Below, piece by piece: positions 23,914 to 33,572 of a stretch of DNA of 61,195 nucleotides. The notes under the pieces are model-generated. The model was not told where the DNA came from, did no database searches, and saw only the letters and a list, made by a program, of their open reading frames with translations. This DNA is from Fibrobacter sp. GTDB lineage: Bacteria > Fibrobacterota > Fibrobacteria > Fibrobacterales > Fibrobacteraceae. The position numbers were made by a program, and so were the translations under genes. The number at the start of each line of letters is the position of its first letter. Position 1 is the first letter of the stretch. The stretch spans positions 1 to 61,195 of the forward strand of contig JAAZFC010000035.1 of the NCBI GenBank assembly GCA_012511955.1, read 5' to 3'.

Positions 23914-25185
23914 ATGTTTTTGAGTAAAAGAATAATTTCCAGCTTTAGAACCCAAGAGCTCTTATTAATGTGCTTGGTGGCTATCACCATAGCTGCGCCC
24001 ATTTTACATCATTTTAGTTTAAATAAAAGCGTAGTTTGGGAGTTTCCCACAACTATGAAGACTGAAATAGTTAATGACCATGCTGATGGTGGAAGTTCAA
24101 TCGCACAACTAATTTACACAGACTCTTCTCTAATTTTAAGCTACTCATTGCAACCTGGTTCTAACTTTCCTTTGGCTGGTATAAAATTTCATACCGCAGA
24201 AAACGAAAAAGGGAAAAACCTCACTAATTTTGATAGCGTCAAAGTTTGGCTTAATAGCACTGATACCATCAATACGGTAAAGATTATTTTCAAAAACTAT
24301 AATCCTGCATACTCCACCATTGACGATCCAGTCTCTTTCAAATACAATGAAATAGAATATAAACCAAACACCCACGAATCTCCTTTTTCTTTTGCCATAC
24401 AAGATCTTACTGTACCTTCTTGGTGGATAGGACAAAGACAGATTCCCATTGAACATATACGCCCAGACCTGTCAAATATTGTAGAGTTAGAGATCCCCAC
24501 TGGTTCCACTCATAAAATTAATAACGCTCAAATTGAGTTATCAAAAATTGTGCTTTCTGGTAAATATATAGCCGCAGAAGTTCTGTATTTATTTATCCTT
24601 TTTATATGGATGTTTTCTGCTGTGGCCTATCTAGTTTTTAGATTTTTGCATCAAATTTCATTAAATAAGGAATTGAAAAAGCAATCAGAAAACCTGAAAA
24701 CAGCTGCAGAACGAGACAGTCTAACCCAAACTCTCAACCGTAATGGTATGTTCAATAAAATAGAAGAGCTAAAAAACCTCCCTCCTGAACACAGTTTCCC
24801 CATTTCTGTAATTATGATGGATATAGACTTCTTTAAGAAGATTAATGACACTTATGGACATGCTGTGGGGGATGAAGTTCTTAAAAACTTTACTGTACGC
24901 ATTCAAGGTACTATTCGCAGCAGAGACTTACTGATACGCTGGGGAGGAGAAGAATTTATTGTTATTTGCCTTAACACTCATTTGAAACAAGGGGTGATTT
25001 TAGCTGAAAAACTTCGCCAATCTCTGATAGACACCCCCATACATAATCTAATGTCAGTGCGCATAAGTTGTGGCGTAGCTTCCACTAGTCATTGGGATAT
25101 CGAAGAAGTTATAGAAAAAGCAGATATGGCTCTTTATCAAGCTAAAAGTCAAGGACGCAATAAAGTGTGCCATACTCCAGTGTAA
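23914..25185 (+). CDS. Membrane diguanylate cyclase with periplasmic sensor domain
   Basis: A 423-residue protein that should make c-di-GMP. A membrane helix lies at about 14-33. A periplasmic beta-rich domain of about 180 residues, resembling carbohydrate-binding jelly-rolls (DSVKVWLNSTDTINTVKIIF), is followed by a second membrane helix at about 222-247. The GGDEF domain has DSLTQTLNRNGM, MDIDFFKKINDTYGHAVGDE and intact GGEEF at 344-348, preceded by the RSRD inhibitory site at the canonical five-residue spacing. The periplasmic domain may sense a sugar or an envelope ligand (inference). No Shine-Dalgarno is seen. Confidence 0.9.
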   Translation: MFLSKRIISSFRTQELLLMCLVAITIAAPILHHFSLNKSVVWEFPTTMKTEIVNDHADGGSSIAQLIYTDSSLILSYSLQPGSNFPLAGIKFHTAENEKGKNLTNFDSVKVWLNSTDTINTVKIIFKNYNPAYSTIDDPVSFKYNEIEYKPNTHESPFSFAIQDLTVPSWWIGQRQIPIEHIRPDLSNIVELEIPTGSTHKINNAQIELSKIVLSGKYIAAEVLYLFILFIWMFSAVAYLVFRFLHQISLNKELKKQSENLKTAAERDSLTQTLNRNGMFNKIEELKNLPPEHSFPISVIMMDIDFFKKINDTYGHAVGDEVLKNFTVRIQGTIRSRDLLIRWGGEEFIVICLNTHLKQGVILAEKLRQSLIDTPIHNLMSVRISCGVASTSHWDIEEVIEKADMALYQAKSQGRNKVCHTPV

Positions 25186-25209
25186 AGAAATTTGCTAAAT
25201 TTTATATTT

Positions 25210-26550
25210 ATGGAACCAAAAATACACAACTTTAATTGTCCATACCCCATTGAAAGTACAGACTTTAACATAGCTGATATAGGCGAACCTACTCTTAAAT
25301 CGCCCATTATAGGACAAAAATTTATTGACCCCAACCACCGAGTGTCGCTTTTTACCGACGAAAGAGATTTAAACCAGTGGCAAGAACGCAATCTTCCCAT
25401 ACCTTCCCTGGAAAGAGCAGGCCCTCGAGAAAAAATCTACCACGATTCCGCTTGGGCACGGGTGGGCATTGTAACTTGTGGCGGCTTATGCCCCGGTTTA
25501 AATAATGTCATCAAAGGTTTAGTACAGGTTTTATGGTTTGACTACAATGTACGCCATATTTTTGGTATCCCTTATGGTTATAGAGGCTTAAACCCCTCTT
25601 TTGCCCATGCCCCCATAATACTCAACCCCGAATATGTGGACTCTATCCACGAAGTGGGAGGGACTATTTTAGGTAGTTCTCGTGGTATGCAAGATACCGC
25701 CACCATGGTTGATACCCTTATGCGTTTAAATATAAACATCCTTTTTGCCATTGGCGGAGATGGTACTTTGCGAGGCGCTCACGCCATAGCCGAAGAAGTT
25801 AAAAAACGCAATCAACGGATTTCTGTGATAGGGGTGCCCAAAACCATAGATAACGATCTAAACTTAATTGATAGAACTTTTGGTTTTGAAACCGCTGTAT
25901 ATATAGCTTCCGATATAATTGCCAACTCTCATGTAGAAGCCAATGGAGCCTATAATGGCTTAAGCATTGTGAAACTTATGGGTAGAGATTCTGGATTTAT
26001 CGCCGCCTATGCTAGTTTAGCTAATACTGTAGTAAATTTTTGCTTAATTCCCGAACATCCTTTTGAATTAGAGGGGGAAAACGGCTTGTTTAAGGCACTG
26101 GAAGAGCGATTTGCCATAGGTAAGACCCATGCAGTACTAGTAGTGGCCGAAGGCTCAGGACAGCATCTTTTCGAAGCAGGAAACACTCAAACCGATGCTA
26201 GTGGCAATATTTTACACAATGATATTGGCGACTTTTTAGTGAAAAAAATTAACAAGCACTTTAAAAGCATTGGTAAAGAGCTTAATATCAAATATTTCGA
26301 CCCCAGCTATATAGTGCGATCCGGACCTGCCAAGGGCACCGATGCTATTTTCTGTTACCAATTGGCTGAAAATGCCGTGCATGCAGCAATGGCAGGAAAG
26401 ACTGATATGGTGGTGGGCTCTTGGTCTGGTCAATTCACCCATGTGCCTATTGAATTGGCTGTCTGTGAACGCAAAAAACTTGATACCACTGGTCCTTTAT
26501 GGAATGCGGTGCTTAGTGCTACTCGCCAAAGAGATTACGGTTTAAGATAA
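25210..26550 (+). CDS. pfkA: 6-phosphofructokinase, plant/TP0108-like clade
   Basis: A 446-residue glycolytic kinase converting fructose-6-phosphate to the 1,6-bisphosphate. The ATG at 25210 is preferred over a TTG 18 bases upstream. Motifs include GIVTCGGLCPGLNNVIKGLV, GGDGTLRGAHAI, PKTIDNDL and MGRDSGFIAAYA. Gly follows the Asp in GGDG (E. coli position 104), which favours ATP, while Lys in PKTIDND (position 124) is the residue of PPi enzymes and of long ATP-PFKs. ATP dependence is most likely but unproven. No good ribosome site is visible. Confidence 0.9.
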   Translation: MEPKIHNFNCPYPIESTDFNIADIGEPTLKSPIIGQKFIDPNHRVSLFTDERDLNQWQERNLPIPSLERAGPREKIYHDSAWARVGIVTCGGLCPGLNNVIKGLVQVLWFDYNVRHIFGIPYGYRGLNPSFAHAPIILNPEYVDSIHEVGGTILGSSRGMQDTATMVDTLMRLNINILFAIGGDGTLRGAHAIAEEVKKRNQRISVIGVPKTIDNDLNLIDRTFGFETAVYIASDIIANSHVEANGAYNGLSIVKLMGRDSGFIAAYASLANTVVNFCLIPEHPFELEGENGLFKALEERFAIGKTHAVLVVAEGSGQHLFEAGNTQTDASGNILHNDIGDFLVKKINKHFKSIGKELNIKYFDPSYIVRSGPAKGTDAIFCYQLAENAVHAAMAGKTDMVVGSWSGQFTHVPIELAVCERKKLDTTGPLWNAVLSATRQRDYGLR

Positions 26551-26551
26551 T

Positions 26552-26785
26552 TTAATCTGCTTGATAGCCTTCTGTTGCCAATATTTCTTTTATTTTATCT
26601 ACATCTACTTCTTGAAATAGTTGCAAACGACGGTTTTTAATATCGATACGATATTTTTTCACCCTATTATTTTTTAAAATGGCATCTATGCGTCCAGCAC
26701 AATGATGGCAACTCATAGACGAAATGTGCCAATCGTGAATTGGTGTTTTAGCTGTGGTGTTTTTCTTAAAAAATCTTTTTAACAT
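26552..26785 (-). CDS. HMA-domain metal-binding protein
   Basis: A 77-residue protein with the heavy-metal-associated fold. The metal-binding CxxC is C26-H-H-C29 in SSMSCHHCAGRI, and the beta-alpha-beta-beta-alpha-beta pattern ends with VDVDKIKEILATEGY. It resembles copper chaperones such as CopZ, but the basic N-terminal 15 residues are extra. No copper ATPase is nearby. It is three bases downstream of mutM and probably co-transcribed. Confidence 0.75.
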   Translation of the reverse strand: MLKRFFKKNTTAKTPIHDWHISSMSCHHCAGRIDAILKNNRVKKYRIDIKNRRLQLFQEVDVDKIKEILATEGYQAD

Positions 26786-26788
26786 AGC

Positions 26789-27592
26789 TTACTCTTTTTG
26801 GCATTGAGCGCAGTAAAAAGTGCTACGCCCATTTTGGTTAATTTTTGTAATGATATTTTCACATTTAGGACAAGGCAAGTCTTCTTTTTGAAATACCTGG
26901 AGAAAATTCTGAAAACCGCCACTTTTCCCATCGCTTAGCCTATAATCCGAAAAAGTAGTTCCCCGGTTTTCAATGCTTTTGCGCATAATGCGTCTAAGCT
27001 CTCTGACCAAAGCTCGACTTTCTGCTTCGCTCAGACTGTTTGCGGGCCGCAGGGGATTTATGCTAGCAGCAAACAGCGCTTCGCTGGCGTAAATATTCCC
27101 CACTCCCGCCACATTGCGTTGATTTAAAATCCAGCCTTTGATATGCACCGCGCTGCGCCGACTTTTTCCGTATAAATATTTGCCGCTAAAGTTCCGAGCT
27201 AAAACATCGGGGCCAAGATTTTCCCAACGAGGAAATTTGTGCTCCATTGGCATCAAATTCCAATAGCCAAAACGACGCGGGTCGGTATAAATAAGCTGCC
27301 CCCCAGACTTAAAATCTAAAATCAAATGGCTATGCTTTTCTATTTCTCCATTTACTCGCAAAACGCCACTCATACCCAAATGCAGTAAAAACTTGTAATC
27401 ATCTAGGATAAACTGCAAATATTTACCATGGCGGAGTATTTCTCTTAAAGTTTGCTTTTTTAGCAAACTTAAATCCAAAGAATTCGGATCCAAAAGAGAA
27501 TCTGTCTTATATGCACGCACTTGATTTATCTCGTTGCCTATTAAATCAACTAAGCCCAAACGGATGGATTCAACTTCAGGTAATTCTGGCAT
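26789..27592 (-). CDS. mutM: Formamidopyrimidine-DNA glycosylase
   Basis: A 267-residue base-excision repair enzyme that removes oxidised purines such as 8-oxoguanine. The start is fixed by MPELPEVE, where Pro2 and Glu3 are catalytic, with GAGAGG as ribosome site; a longer frame upstream overlaps the neighbouring gene and is not used. LHLGMSGVLRV, the helix-two-turn-helix (NQRNVAGVGNIYASEALF) and the C-terminal zinc finger (CPKCENIITKI, then CAQC) are intact. Confidence 0.96.
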   Translation of the reverse strand: MPELPEVESIRLGLVDLIGNEINQVRAYKTDSLLDPNSLDLSLLKKQTLREILRHGKYLQFILDDYKFLLHLGMSGVLRVNGEIEKHSHLILDFKSGGQLIYTDPRRFGYWNLMPMEHKFPRWENLGPDVLARNFSGKYLYGKSRRSAVHIKGWILNQRNVAGVGNIYASEALFAASINPLRPANSLSEAESRALVRELRRIMRKSIENRGTTFSDYRLSDGKSGGFQNFLQVFQKEDLPCPKCENIITKINQNGRSTFYCAQCQKE

Positions 27593-27594
27593 AA

Positions 27595-28767
27595 CTAGCC
27601 TCTCTGCAATACCAGTACGGGAATATGGGCGGGGGCAAAAAGCCGCATGGGAGGTCCCCAAAAGCCCGCACCATTACTTACAAAGACTCTTATATCGCCG
27701 ATTTTCCCAAAACCTGCGCGAATGGGTTGCTGTAAATAAATAAAGTGGTGAAAAGGCCAAAACTGTCCGCCATGGGTATGACCACTGAGCTGTAAAGCAA
27801 TATCGTAACCTTGGGCGCTTTCTGCCTGGTTGGGTTGATGGGCCAAAAATATACGTGGGGCTTGGGCAGCAGGAGGCGCATTTTTAAAAGCTTGACCCGG
27901 ATCTGGAGCCATGCTCAGACTATCTTTGCCACTATGTTTATCAGAGATGCCAGCGACCACAATACTTGATTCCCCTCGTTTCACCACTATGTGTTTATTA
28001 TCTAAAAGATAAAGGCCTAAACTTTTCAAATGCCTTAGCCAGGGTTTGCTCAGAGAATAAACTTCGTGATTGCCGCTGACAAAAAGCACACCGTCAGGGG
28101 CGCGAAGTTCAGTTAAAGGGCGAACCATGGGGCCAACTTTTTCCACGCTACCATCAATAATATCTCCACTATGCACAATCAAATCGGGCTTAGCACTGTT
28201 GGTAATTTCTACTAATTGCTGCGCCCAGCTTTCGCGCAAAATAGGGCCAATATGAGTGTCTGTTAGGTGTGCTATGCGATACCCCTCAAACTCTTGAGGC
28301 AAATTTGCGATGCTAACAGGGATTTCCTCGATTTTTGGAAGTTTTGCCCCTTCAATTAATGCTGTCACGCCCAAAATTAAAGTTATGCCATAAAAAGCTA
28401 TACGGACTCGAGGAATCCATAAGTCAGCAGAAACTGGCAACCATTTAGCAGCAAGCCATATCCCACAGCCCACTAAATCTGATGCAAAAGTGGCTATGGT
28501 AAACAAAAACATAAAGCCAAACCACACAAAGCCTAGCCATATAAATTTGTCTGCAAAAAAATTACCTAATAAATCACTGCGAGAAAGTAGCATTGCCACT
28601 ACAACACTTAACAACAAGACTAGCATTATTAACCATGCTATCTTTAACGCTCCTCCAGTCCATGAGAAAAAAGCAAAAAATCTTTTAGCTATATAAAAAT
28701 GACTGCCTACTAATATGCTTAGTACCATGCCTAAAAATAAAAACTGCATAAAAACCTCAAGGATCAA
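27595..28767 (-). CDS. Membrane-anchored metallophosphoesterase, YkuE-like
   Basis: A 390-residue protein with four N-terminal membrane helices (about 5-130) and a calcineurin-like phosphoesterase domain. Metal-binding motifs occur in order: LTDTHIGP, HSGDIIDG, SGNHEVY, LAHQP and SGHTHGGQ. Relatives act on envelope lipids or nucleotides; the substrate here is unknown. The start overlaps the end of the methyltransferase gene by 11 bases and the stop is two bases before mutM. Confidence 0.88.
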   Translation of the reverse strand: MILEVFMQFLFLGMVLSILVGSHFYIAKRFFAFFSWTGGALKIAWLIMLVLLLSVVVAMLLSRSDLLGNFFADKFIWLGFVWFGFMFLFTIATFASDLVGCGIWLAAKWLPVSADLWIPRVRIAFYGITLILGVTALIEGAKLPKIEEIPVSIANLPQEFEGYRIAHLTDTHIGPILRESWAQQLVEITNSAKPDLIVHSGDIIDGSVEKVGPMVRPLTELRAPDGVLFVSGNHEVYSLSKPWLRHLKSLGLYLLDNKHIVVKRGESSIVVAGISDKHSGKDSLSMAPDPGQAFKNAPPAAQAPRIFLAHQPNQAESAQGYDIALQLSGHTHGGQFWPFHHFIYLQQPIRAGFGKIGDIRVFVSNGAGFWGPPMRLFAPAHIPVLVLQRG

Positions 28768-29374
28768 TGCGAGTTTCTAAAATAGCAATTACTACCTCTC
28801 TGAAACCAGCATTTTCATCGTCTTGGGCGACTTGTTCACTAGTTTGGTCAACTATATCAAAACCTAAGCGTTCTAACACTAATTGATACTGATCAATTTC
28901 TCGTTGACAATACAAAACTCCATGCTCATCTCGACTCTTTTTATCCAGATTAGCTATACCTCTAAGTGTAGAAAGAGCCAAATACCCTCCCACTTTTAAG
29001 ATTTTTTGAAACTGATGAAGCATTTCAAAAATTCGATGCTCAGATATATGCATCAAAAAATCAACGCAAAATAAAAAGTCATATTTCTTATCTGCCTGCC
29101 ACAAATCATTATCTGAAGCCAAAGGAAAGACACCTTGCCTATGCACAATAGAATCTTGTTCATCATTAGAAGATTCTATTAGCGTAGGAGATATTGTCAA
29201 GACTTGAGTGTTTTTAGAGGCTAAATATTGGGGGAATTTATTGGCTATTTTATCTACTACAATAATATTATCACCCGCGCGCACATATTTATCAGCAATC
29301 GCCTTTAACCAAGAGGCTACGCCATCTTCAACTTTTTGTTGTTTTTTAAAAAATTCTAAACTCGCTAAATCCAT
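28757..29374 (-). CDS. SAM-dependent methyltransferase, class I
   Basis: A 205-residue protein with a Rossmann-type methyltransferase pattern. Motif I is atypical (NIIVVDKIANKFPQYLA). YDFLFCVDFLMHISEHRIFE corresponds to motif IV and is followed by LKVGGYLALSTLRG, a common post-IV strand. The substrate is unknown. It is coupled to the phosphoesterase gene downstream. TATAAT lies at -12 to -7 before the ATG with no ribosome site, suggesting a leaderless message. Confidence 0.7.
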   Translation of the reverse strand: MDLASLEFFKKQQKVEDGVASWLKAIADKYVRAGDNIIVVDKIANKFPQYLASKNTQVLTISPTLIESSNDEQDSIVHRQGVFPLASDNDLWQADKKYDFLFCVDFLMHISEHRIFEMLHQFQKILKVGGYLALSTLRGIANLDKKSRDEHGVLYCQREIDQYQLVLERLGFDIVDQTSEQVAQDDENAGFREVVIAILETRIDP

Positions 29375-29440
29375 GCTCTAATTATACATAAACTAAAGCT
29401 ATTATGCATTATTTGCTCCATAGATTTAAATCATTTAATA

Positions 29441-30208
29441 CTAACGCACCCCAACTCTATCCCCAGGCAGGCGAATTTCCCAATTACAAGGACTTACACC
29501 GCACAAATGACGAGCTTTTGCAAAGATATATTCACGCACGCCTAGTTGCACACGCACATTTTCATATTCCACATATTGCGCATTATTTAGCAAAAATTGA
29601 TGTATAATTTCTGCTAAGGATTCTGCCGCTACGGGATAGACACTCAAACGGCTTAGTCTTCCCTTTTCTGCGAGATGGCTACTAAATTCATTTTGCAAAC
29701 TATCCAACATCTTTGCTTTTGTCATACCCAACCACTCCCGCTTTGCTGTAGCGCTCACGGTTTGGGACTCATAAGCTACCGGCAAAGATAAATCTAAATC
29801 TGGAGCTTTCATGCATAAATCTCTTCCACATAAATCTAAGTGCAACTGCGAAAGTTGGGTGTAAAACTTATAATGCGCCACCGCCGAAAACTCCCCTGAA
29901 CTTTCTCCTAAGGTTATTCCTTTTAATTGGGTAAAACTTTGTTTATTAAGAGTTTCACGGGTGGTTAATTGGGCTATGACCAACTCTTCTGTGCCTTTTA
30001 ATTCCACAAATTGGGCAAAACTTTGGCTTAGCATTTCAACTTGCACCGATTTATTAACCCACTTAAAAGCATTATTCAAAACAAAAATGCCAGCTACTAT
30101 GGCAGCCAGCATTATGAAAATCGCATATTTGCGTATTTTGGTCCACAAAAACCAGATTATAGCACCTATAACAACTCCAATTATGGCTATTATAATATAG
30201 GTGCTCAT
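29441..30208 (-). CDS. DUF4230-like membrane protein
   Basis: A 255-residue protein with two close N-terminal membrane helices (about 3-21 and 28-48) and a soluble, probably extracytoplasmic domain. Segments such as ELVIAQLTTRETLNKQSF and SAVAHYKFYTQLSQLHLDL resemble DUF4230 proteins, though the match is from memory. Function is unknown. It follows the GH5 gene by seven bases on the same strand, with AGGTAAAAG before its ATG. Confidence 0.55.
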   Translation of the reverse strand: MSTYIIIAIIGVVIGAIIWFLWTKIRKYAIFIMLAAIVAGIFVLNNAFKWVNKSVQVEMLSQSFAQFVELKGTEELVIAQLTTRETLNKQSFTQLKGITLGESSGEFSAVAHYKFYTQLSQLHLDLCGRDLCMKAPDLDLSLPVAYESQTVSATAKREWLGMTKAKMLDSLQNEFSSHLAEKGRLSRLSVYPVAAESLAEIIHQFLLNNAQYVEYENVRVQLGVREYIFAKARHLCGVSPCNWEIRLPGDRVGVR

Positions 30209-30215
30209 CTTTTAC

Positions 30216-31379
30216 CTAGCGCATACGACCTTGGGCATCGTGATTTTGATCATAAATCAATACACCTTTATTAGCATCGAAAACCCCGTGGGGCAATTCC
30301 ACCGCTTCATTAGGAATTTTCTTTAAAATAGGTACTGGAGTAGGCTCCCAAGCTGGATTATATTGGCGCATTTTTTCTCGCACATATTTACCTGACTCGC
30401 TCAAATCGTTTTCACTCCAACCTCCTTGAGTGCTGGCGCTATGCACAAAATTGCCATCTTTATCAAAAGAACCTGCTTTTAGCGCGGCACTACTCTCACC
30501 CTTGCTCACAATGGACCAATTACACCAACTCAGCTGCCTTTCTTGCATCCAGTTCATAAAAGTATCCATATTGGAGCGCTTTAAAGCTCCATCACCACTG
30601 GCATCGCTATTGCCCCATTCGGTGACAAACACCGCCACTCCATTGTTGAGAGCTGCATCAGCCTTTTGGCGGTATTCTTGATGATGATGAGCGTCACTAG
30701 CATAAAAGTGAAATGAATAAGCCAGGTTTTCATAGCCTCTAATAGGATCTTGACTAGCAACATCCACTTCGCTAGACCACTTAGGGGTTCCCACCACAAT
30801 AATATTTTTACTATCGTGTTTGCGAATAGCTCCAATTACTGCTTCGGAATATCTTTTTACCGTACTCCATGATTGGCTAGTAGGCTCATTAAAAGTCTCA
30901 TAAATAATATTGGGTTTATCGCCGTAAAGTCGTGCCATTTCTTCGAAAAAAGCAATGGCCTGGGCTTGGTGTTTATCGGCATTGTGATCGTGCCAGTCAA
31001 TAATCACATAAATTCCCTTGGCAATGGCTGCATCCACCACAGTTTTCACCCGTTGTTTATGTACTTCAGGATTAGTCAAATAAGCTTCGGCGCCTGGTCC
31101 CCAATCGCCCTCCACACCCATGGCTATACGGATAATATTGGCATGCCAATCTTCGGCTAGCCAATTCACCACATCGGCATTGTAAAAGTCTCTACCTTCA
31201 GCTGCTTGGCTCCAAAACAAACTCATACCGCGCAAAACCACCACATCGCCGTTTTTATCGACAATCTTATTGCCTTTCACTGAAAGTTGCCCATGGGTAT
31301 CCACTGGCGTAGCATAAGTCACGCTTACAAGTGCAATTGCCAACAGGCAACACTGAATTAATTTGATTTTTTTACCCAT
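30216..31379 (-). CDS. Secreted endoglucanase, glycoside hydrolase family 5
   Basis: A 387-residue beta-1,4-glucanase that should cleave cellulose outside the cell. A signal peptide (IKLIQCCLLAIALVSVTYA) is followed by a short linker and one GH5 barrel: VLRGMSLFWSQ, NIIRIAMGV, IDWHDHNAD, TFNEP with acid/base Glu165, YSFHFYASDAHHH, and VTEWG with nucleophile Glu254. About 50 C-terminal residues after the barrel (PTPVPILKKIPNEAVELP) are not recognised. TAGGAG precedes the ATG. It has no separate binding module. Confidence 0.92.
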   Translation of the reverse strand: MGKKIKLIQCCLLAIALVSVTYATPVDTHGQLSVKGNKIVDKNGDVVVLRGMSLFWSQAAEGRDFYNADVVNWLAEDWHANIIRIAMGVEGDWGPGAEAYLTNPEVHKQRVKTVVDAAIAKGIYVIIDWHDHNADKHQAQAIAFFEEMARLYGDKPNIIYETFNEPTSQSWSTVKRYSEAVIGAIRKHDSKNIIVVGTPKWSSEVDVASQDPIRGYENLAYSFHFYASDAHHHQEYRQKADAALNNGVAVFVTEWGNSDASGDGALKRSNMDTFMNWMQERQLSWCNWSIVSKGESSAALKAGSFDKDGNFVHSASTQGGWSENDLSESGKYVREKMRQYNPAWEPTPVPILKKIPNEAVELPHGVFDANKGVLIYDQNHDAQGRMR

Positions 31380-31405
31380 CTTTATCTCCTACTTTTTAGT
31401 TTAAA

Positions 31406-33460
31406 TCACCTTTTAGGACCTACTCTTTGAATGCCATCTTCTTCCCATTCTTTTAAATCTAAGCGCTTAGCGGTGGACGCTTCAGAATCTGTGCGCGCTA
31501 AAATGGCTAAATCTACCTCGCCTTTAAGGGGATTTACCCGCAGCACTTGTACCACCACTTTATCGCCACGGAAATAAGTGCGCCGAGAGCGTCGGCCTAC
31601 TACGCAGCTTTTTTCACGGTTGAAAAACCAAAAATCATTGCCAGGCAAGTCGCGAAAGCGCACTAAACCATCGGTGGGAGGGTCATCGAGGGTTACAAAC
31701 ACCCCCCATTCTTCCATGCCGCTTATGGTTCCTGTCATTTCATCGCCAATGCGTTCTCGGAGCAGCCAAGCCGCACAAACCTTCATAGCATTGCGCTCAT
31801 TTTTTAAAATCACAATCTCGTTGGCGCTAACTAAATCACATAATTCCACCACATCGTGGGCACGGGGATTTTTAGCTTCTTCGACACTACGCGCCAACTC
31901 GCGATGACACCAAAGGTCTGTATAACGGCGAATGGGCGCAGTAAAATGTGCGTAATCTTGCCAATTAAGAGCCCAATGCCCAAAAGGATTGGAGTCGTAG
32001 TGGGCTTTTTGCATGGAACGCAAAATTCTATTGATTTTGCTGGGATTTCCCTTAGCTCTTTTCACCAAGTGTAAATAAAGCTTAAATCCTGGCTCATGCA
32101 AATTGCTATCTGCCCTTCGGGCGGCGCTAAGCTCCTGCAAACTCACCGGTGAGCGAATAAACAAGTCGGGCTCGTTGGTGCGTAACTCGGTAACATCTTT
32201 GACATCAGGTGGTTCATGAAGACGATAGACTCCCTGCAACTTGCGTTTTTGCAATTCTAAAGCACAACATTGGTTGGTGATTAGCATGCACTCTTCTATC
32301 CAGGAATTAGATTCTTCATTACTGCGAGGGACTATTTTCACTGGCTCGCCAGCCTCATCAAACTTTACTCCATATTCCGTGGTGTCTAGCTCTAAAATCC
32401 CCGATTTACCCCGCACTTGCCGCAATAATCTCGCCACTTCGGCCAAAGCCTTAAGTTGAGGATCTTTTTGGGTTAAAAGGTGCACCGCTTGCTCATAGGT
32501 TATGGAACGGCTAACTTTTACCACCGAACGCTTAAATTCGTAATTTTGCACCTGACCTTTGCTGTCTAAATCCATCATACAAGAAAAGGCCAAACGGTCC
32601 TCTCCCTCACGCAAAGAGCATAGATCTGAAGACAAACGCGCAGGTAGCATGGGAATTGCCACCCAAGGCAAATATTGAGTAAAAGACCGCTCTAAAGCCT
32701 CATTGTCCAAGGGACCATCTTCTTTAACATAATAGCTTACATCGGCGATATGCACGCCTAATTTCCATCCCTTTGCGGTCTTTTCTACACTAATAGCATC
32801 GTCATGATCTCGAGCGCCTTCAGGGTCTATGCAAATCAACTCTAAATTGCGAAAATCTACTCTTCCTTTAAAATCTTCGGCGCTGGGGGCTTTTAGAGCA
32901 TTGACTTCATCGTAAACTTGATCCGAAAAATCGTAATTTAAATCGTTATCTTCTTGATATTGACGAGTTAATTCGGCAAAAGTTCCATAATCTTCTACGC
33001 CTGCCACGACTTTAGCTAAATACTCGTTTTTAAACTTTGGATGGGGATAAAGTTCAAACATCACCATTTGTCCCAACTTGCCAGGAGCTCGACGACGATG
33101 AGAAATCTTATAAGTTTTACGACTCTCAGGGTCTCGGACTAACCACTGTTTGTTTTCTTGAAAAAGCATGCCTTTGTGAATACGGCTAACATTGAATTTT
33201 GCCTTTTGCCTGCGACTACGAGCAGCGGGCCGTTGCTCATTTTTGCCTTTTCTTATTTGTTCTTCGGTGCTAGGCACATAAAATTGCTTTTTATTGTTGC
33301 GCGCTAAAGTTCCCGCACGCACCATAGCCAACAAAGATGAACTAAAATTCATTTTTTGCTTTTTAGTAATCCCGAACTTTCTCCGCAACTGAGTTCTTGT
33401 TAGGGATTCTTTAGATAAAACTCGTAAAATTTCTTCACGGCTAGGTAAGGACTTTGACAT
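31406..33460 (-). CDS. rnr: Ribonuclease R
   Basis: A 684-residue 3'-5' exoribonuclease that degrades structured RNA. It has an N-terminal winged helix (about 5-60), cold-shock domains, the RNB catalytic domain with CIDPEGARDHDDAISVE (metal-binding Asp cluster) and HIADVSYYV, the GHWALNWQDYAHFTAPIRRY signature, and a C-terminal S1 domain. A C-terminal basic tail is short compared with E. coli RNase R. GGAG precedes the ATG. Confidence 0.95.
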   Translation of the reverse strand: MSKSLPSREEILRVLSKESLTRTQLRRKFGITKKQKMNFSSSLLAMVRAGTLARNNKKQFYVPSTEEQIRKGKNEQRPAARSRRQKAKFNVSRIHKGMLFQENKQWLVRDPESRKTYKISHRRRAPGKLGQMVMFELYPHPKFKNEYLAKVVAGVEDYGTFAELTRQYQEDNDLNYDFSDQVYDEVNALKAPSAEDFKGRVDFRNLELICIDPEGARDHDDAISVEKTAKGWKLGVHIADVSYYVKEDGPLDNEALERSFTQYLPWVAIPMLPARLSSDLCSLREGEDRLAFSCMMDLDSKGQVQNYEFKRSVVKVSRSITYEQAVHLLTQKDPQLKALAEVARLLRQVRGKSGILELDTTEYGVKFDEAGEPVKIVPRSNEESNSWIEECMLITNQCCALELQKRKLQGVYRLHEPPDVKDVTELRTNEPDLFIRSPVSLQELSAARRADSNLHEPGFKLYLHLVKRAKGNPSKINRILRSMQKAHYDSNPFGHWALNWQDYAHFTAPIRRYTDLWCHRELARSVEEAKNPRAHDVVELCDLVSANEIVILKNERNAMKVCAAWLLRERIGDEMTGTISGMEEWGVFVTLDDPPTDGLVRFRDLPGNDFWFFNREKSCVVGRRSRRTYFRGDKVVVQVLRVNPLKGEVDLAILARTDSEASTAKRLDLKEWEEDGIQRVGPKR

Positions 33461-33572
33461 AAAACTCCAAAACTTGATACTAAAACAGCACCAAGTAATT
33501 AAACTAATTCGAAAAAAGGCAGTTAGTTAATATATTTTTTAACCTCTGTACACCAGAGTAACCCTTTTATAC

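Noticed and set aside
33545-33570. CTCTG/CAGAG hairpin between pyrC and rnr as a terminator
   Set aside because: Only five base pairs with a weak A/T run; not enough to call.
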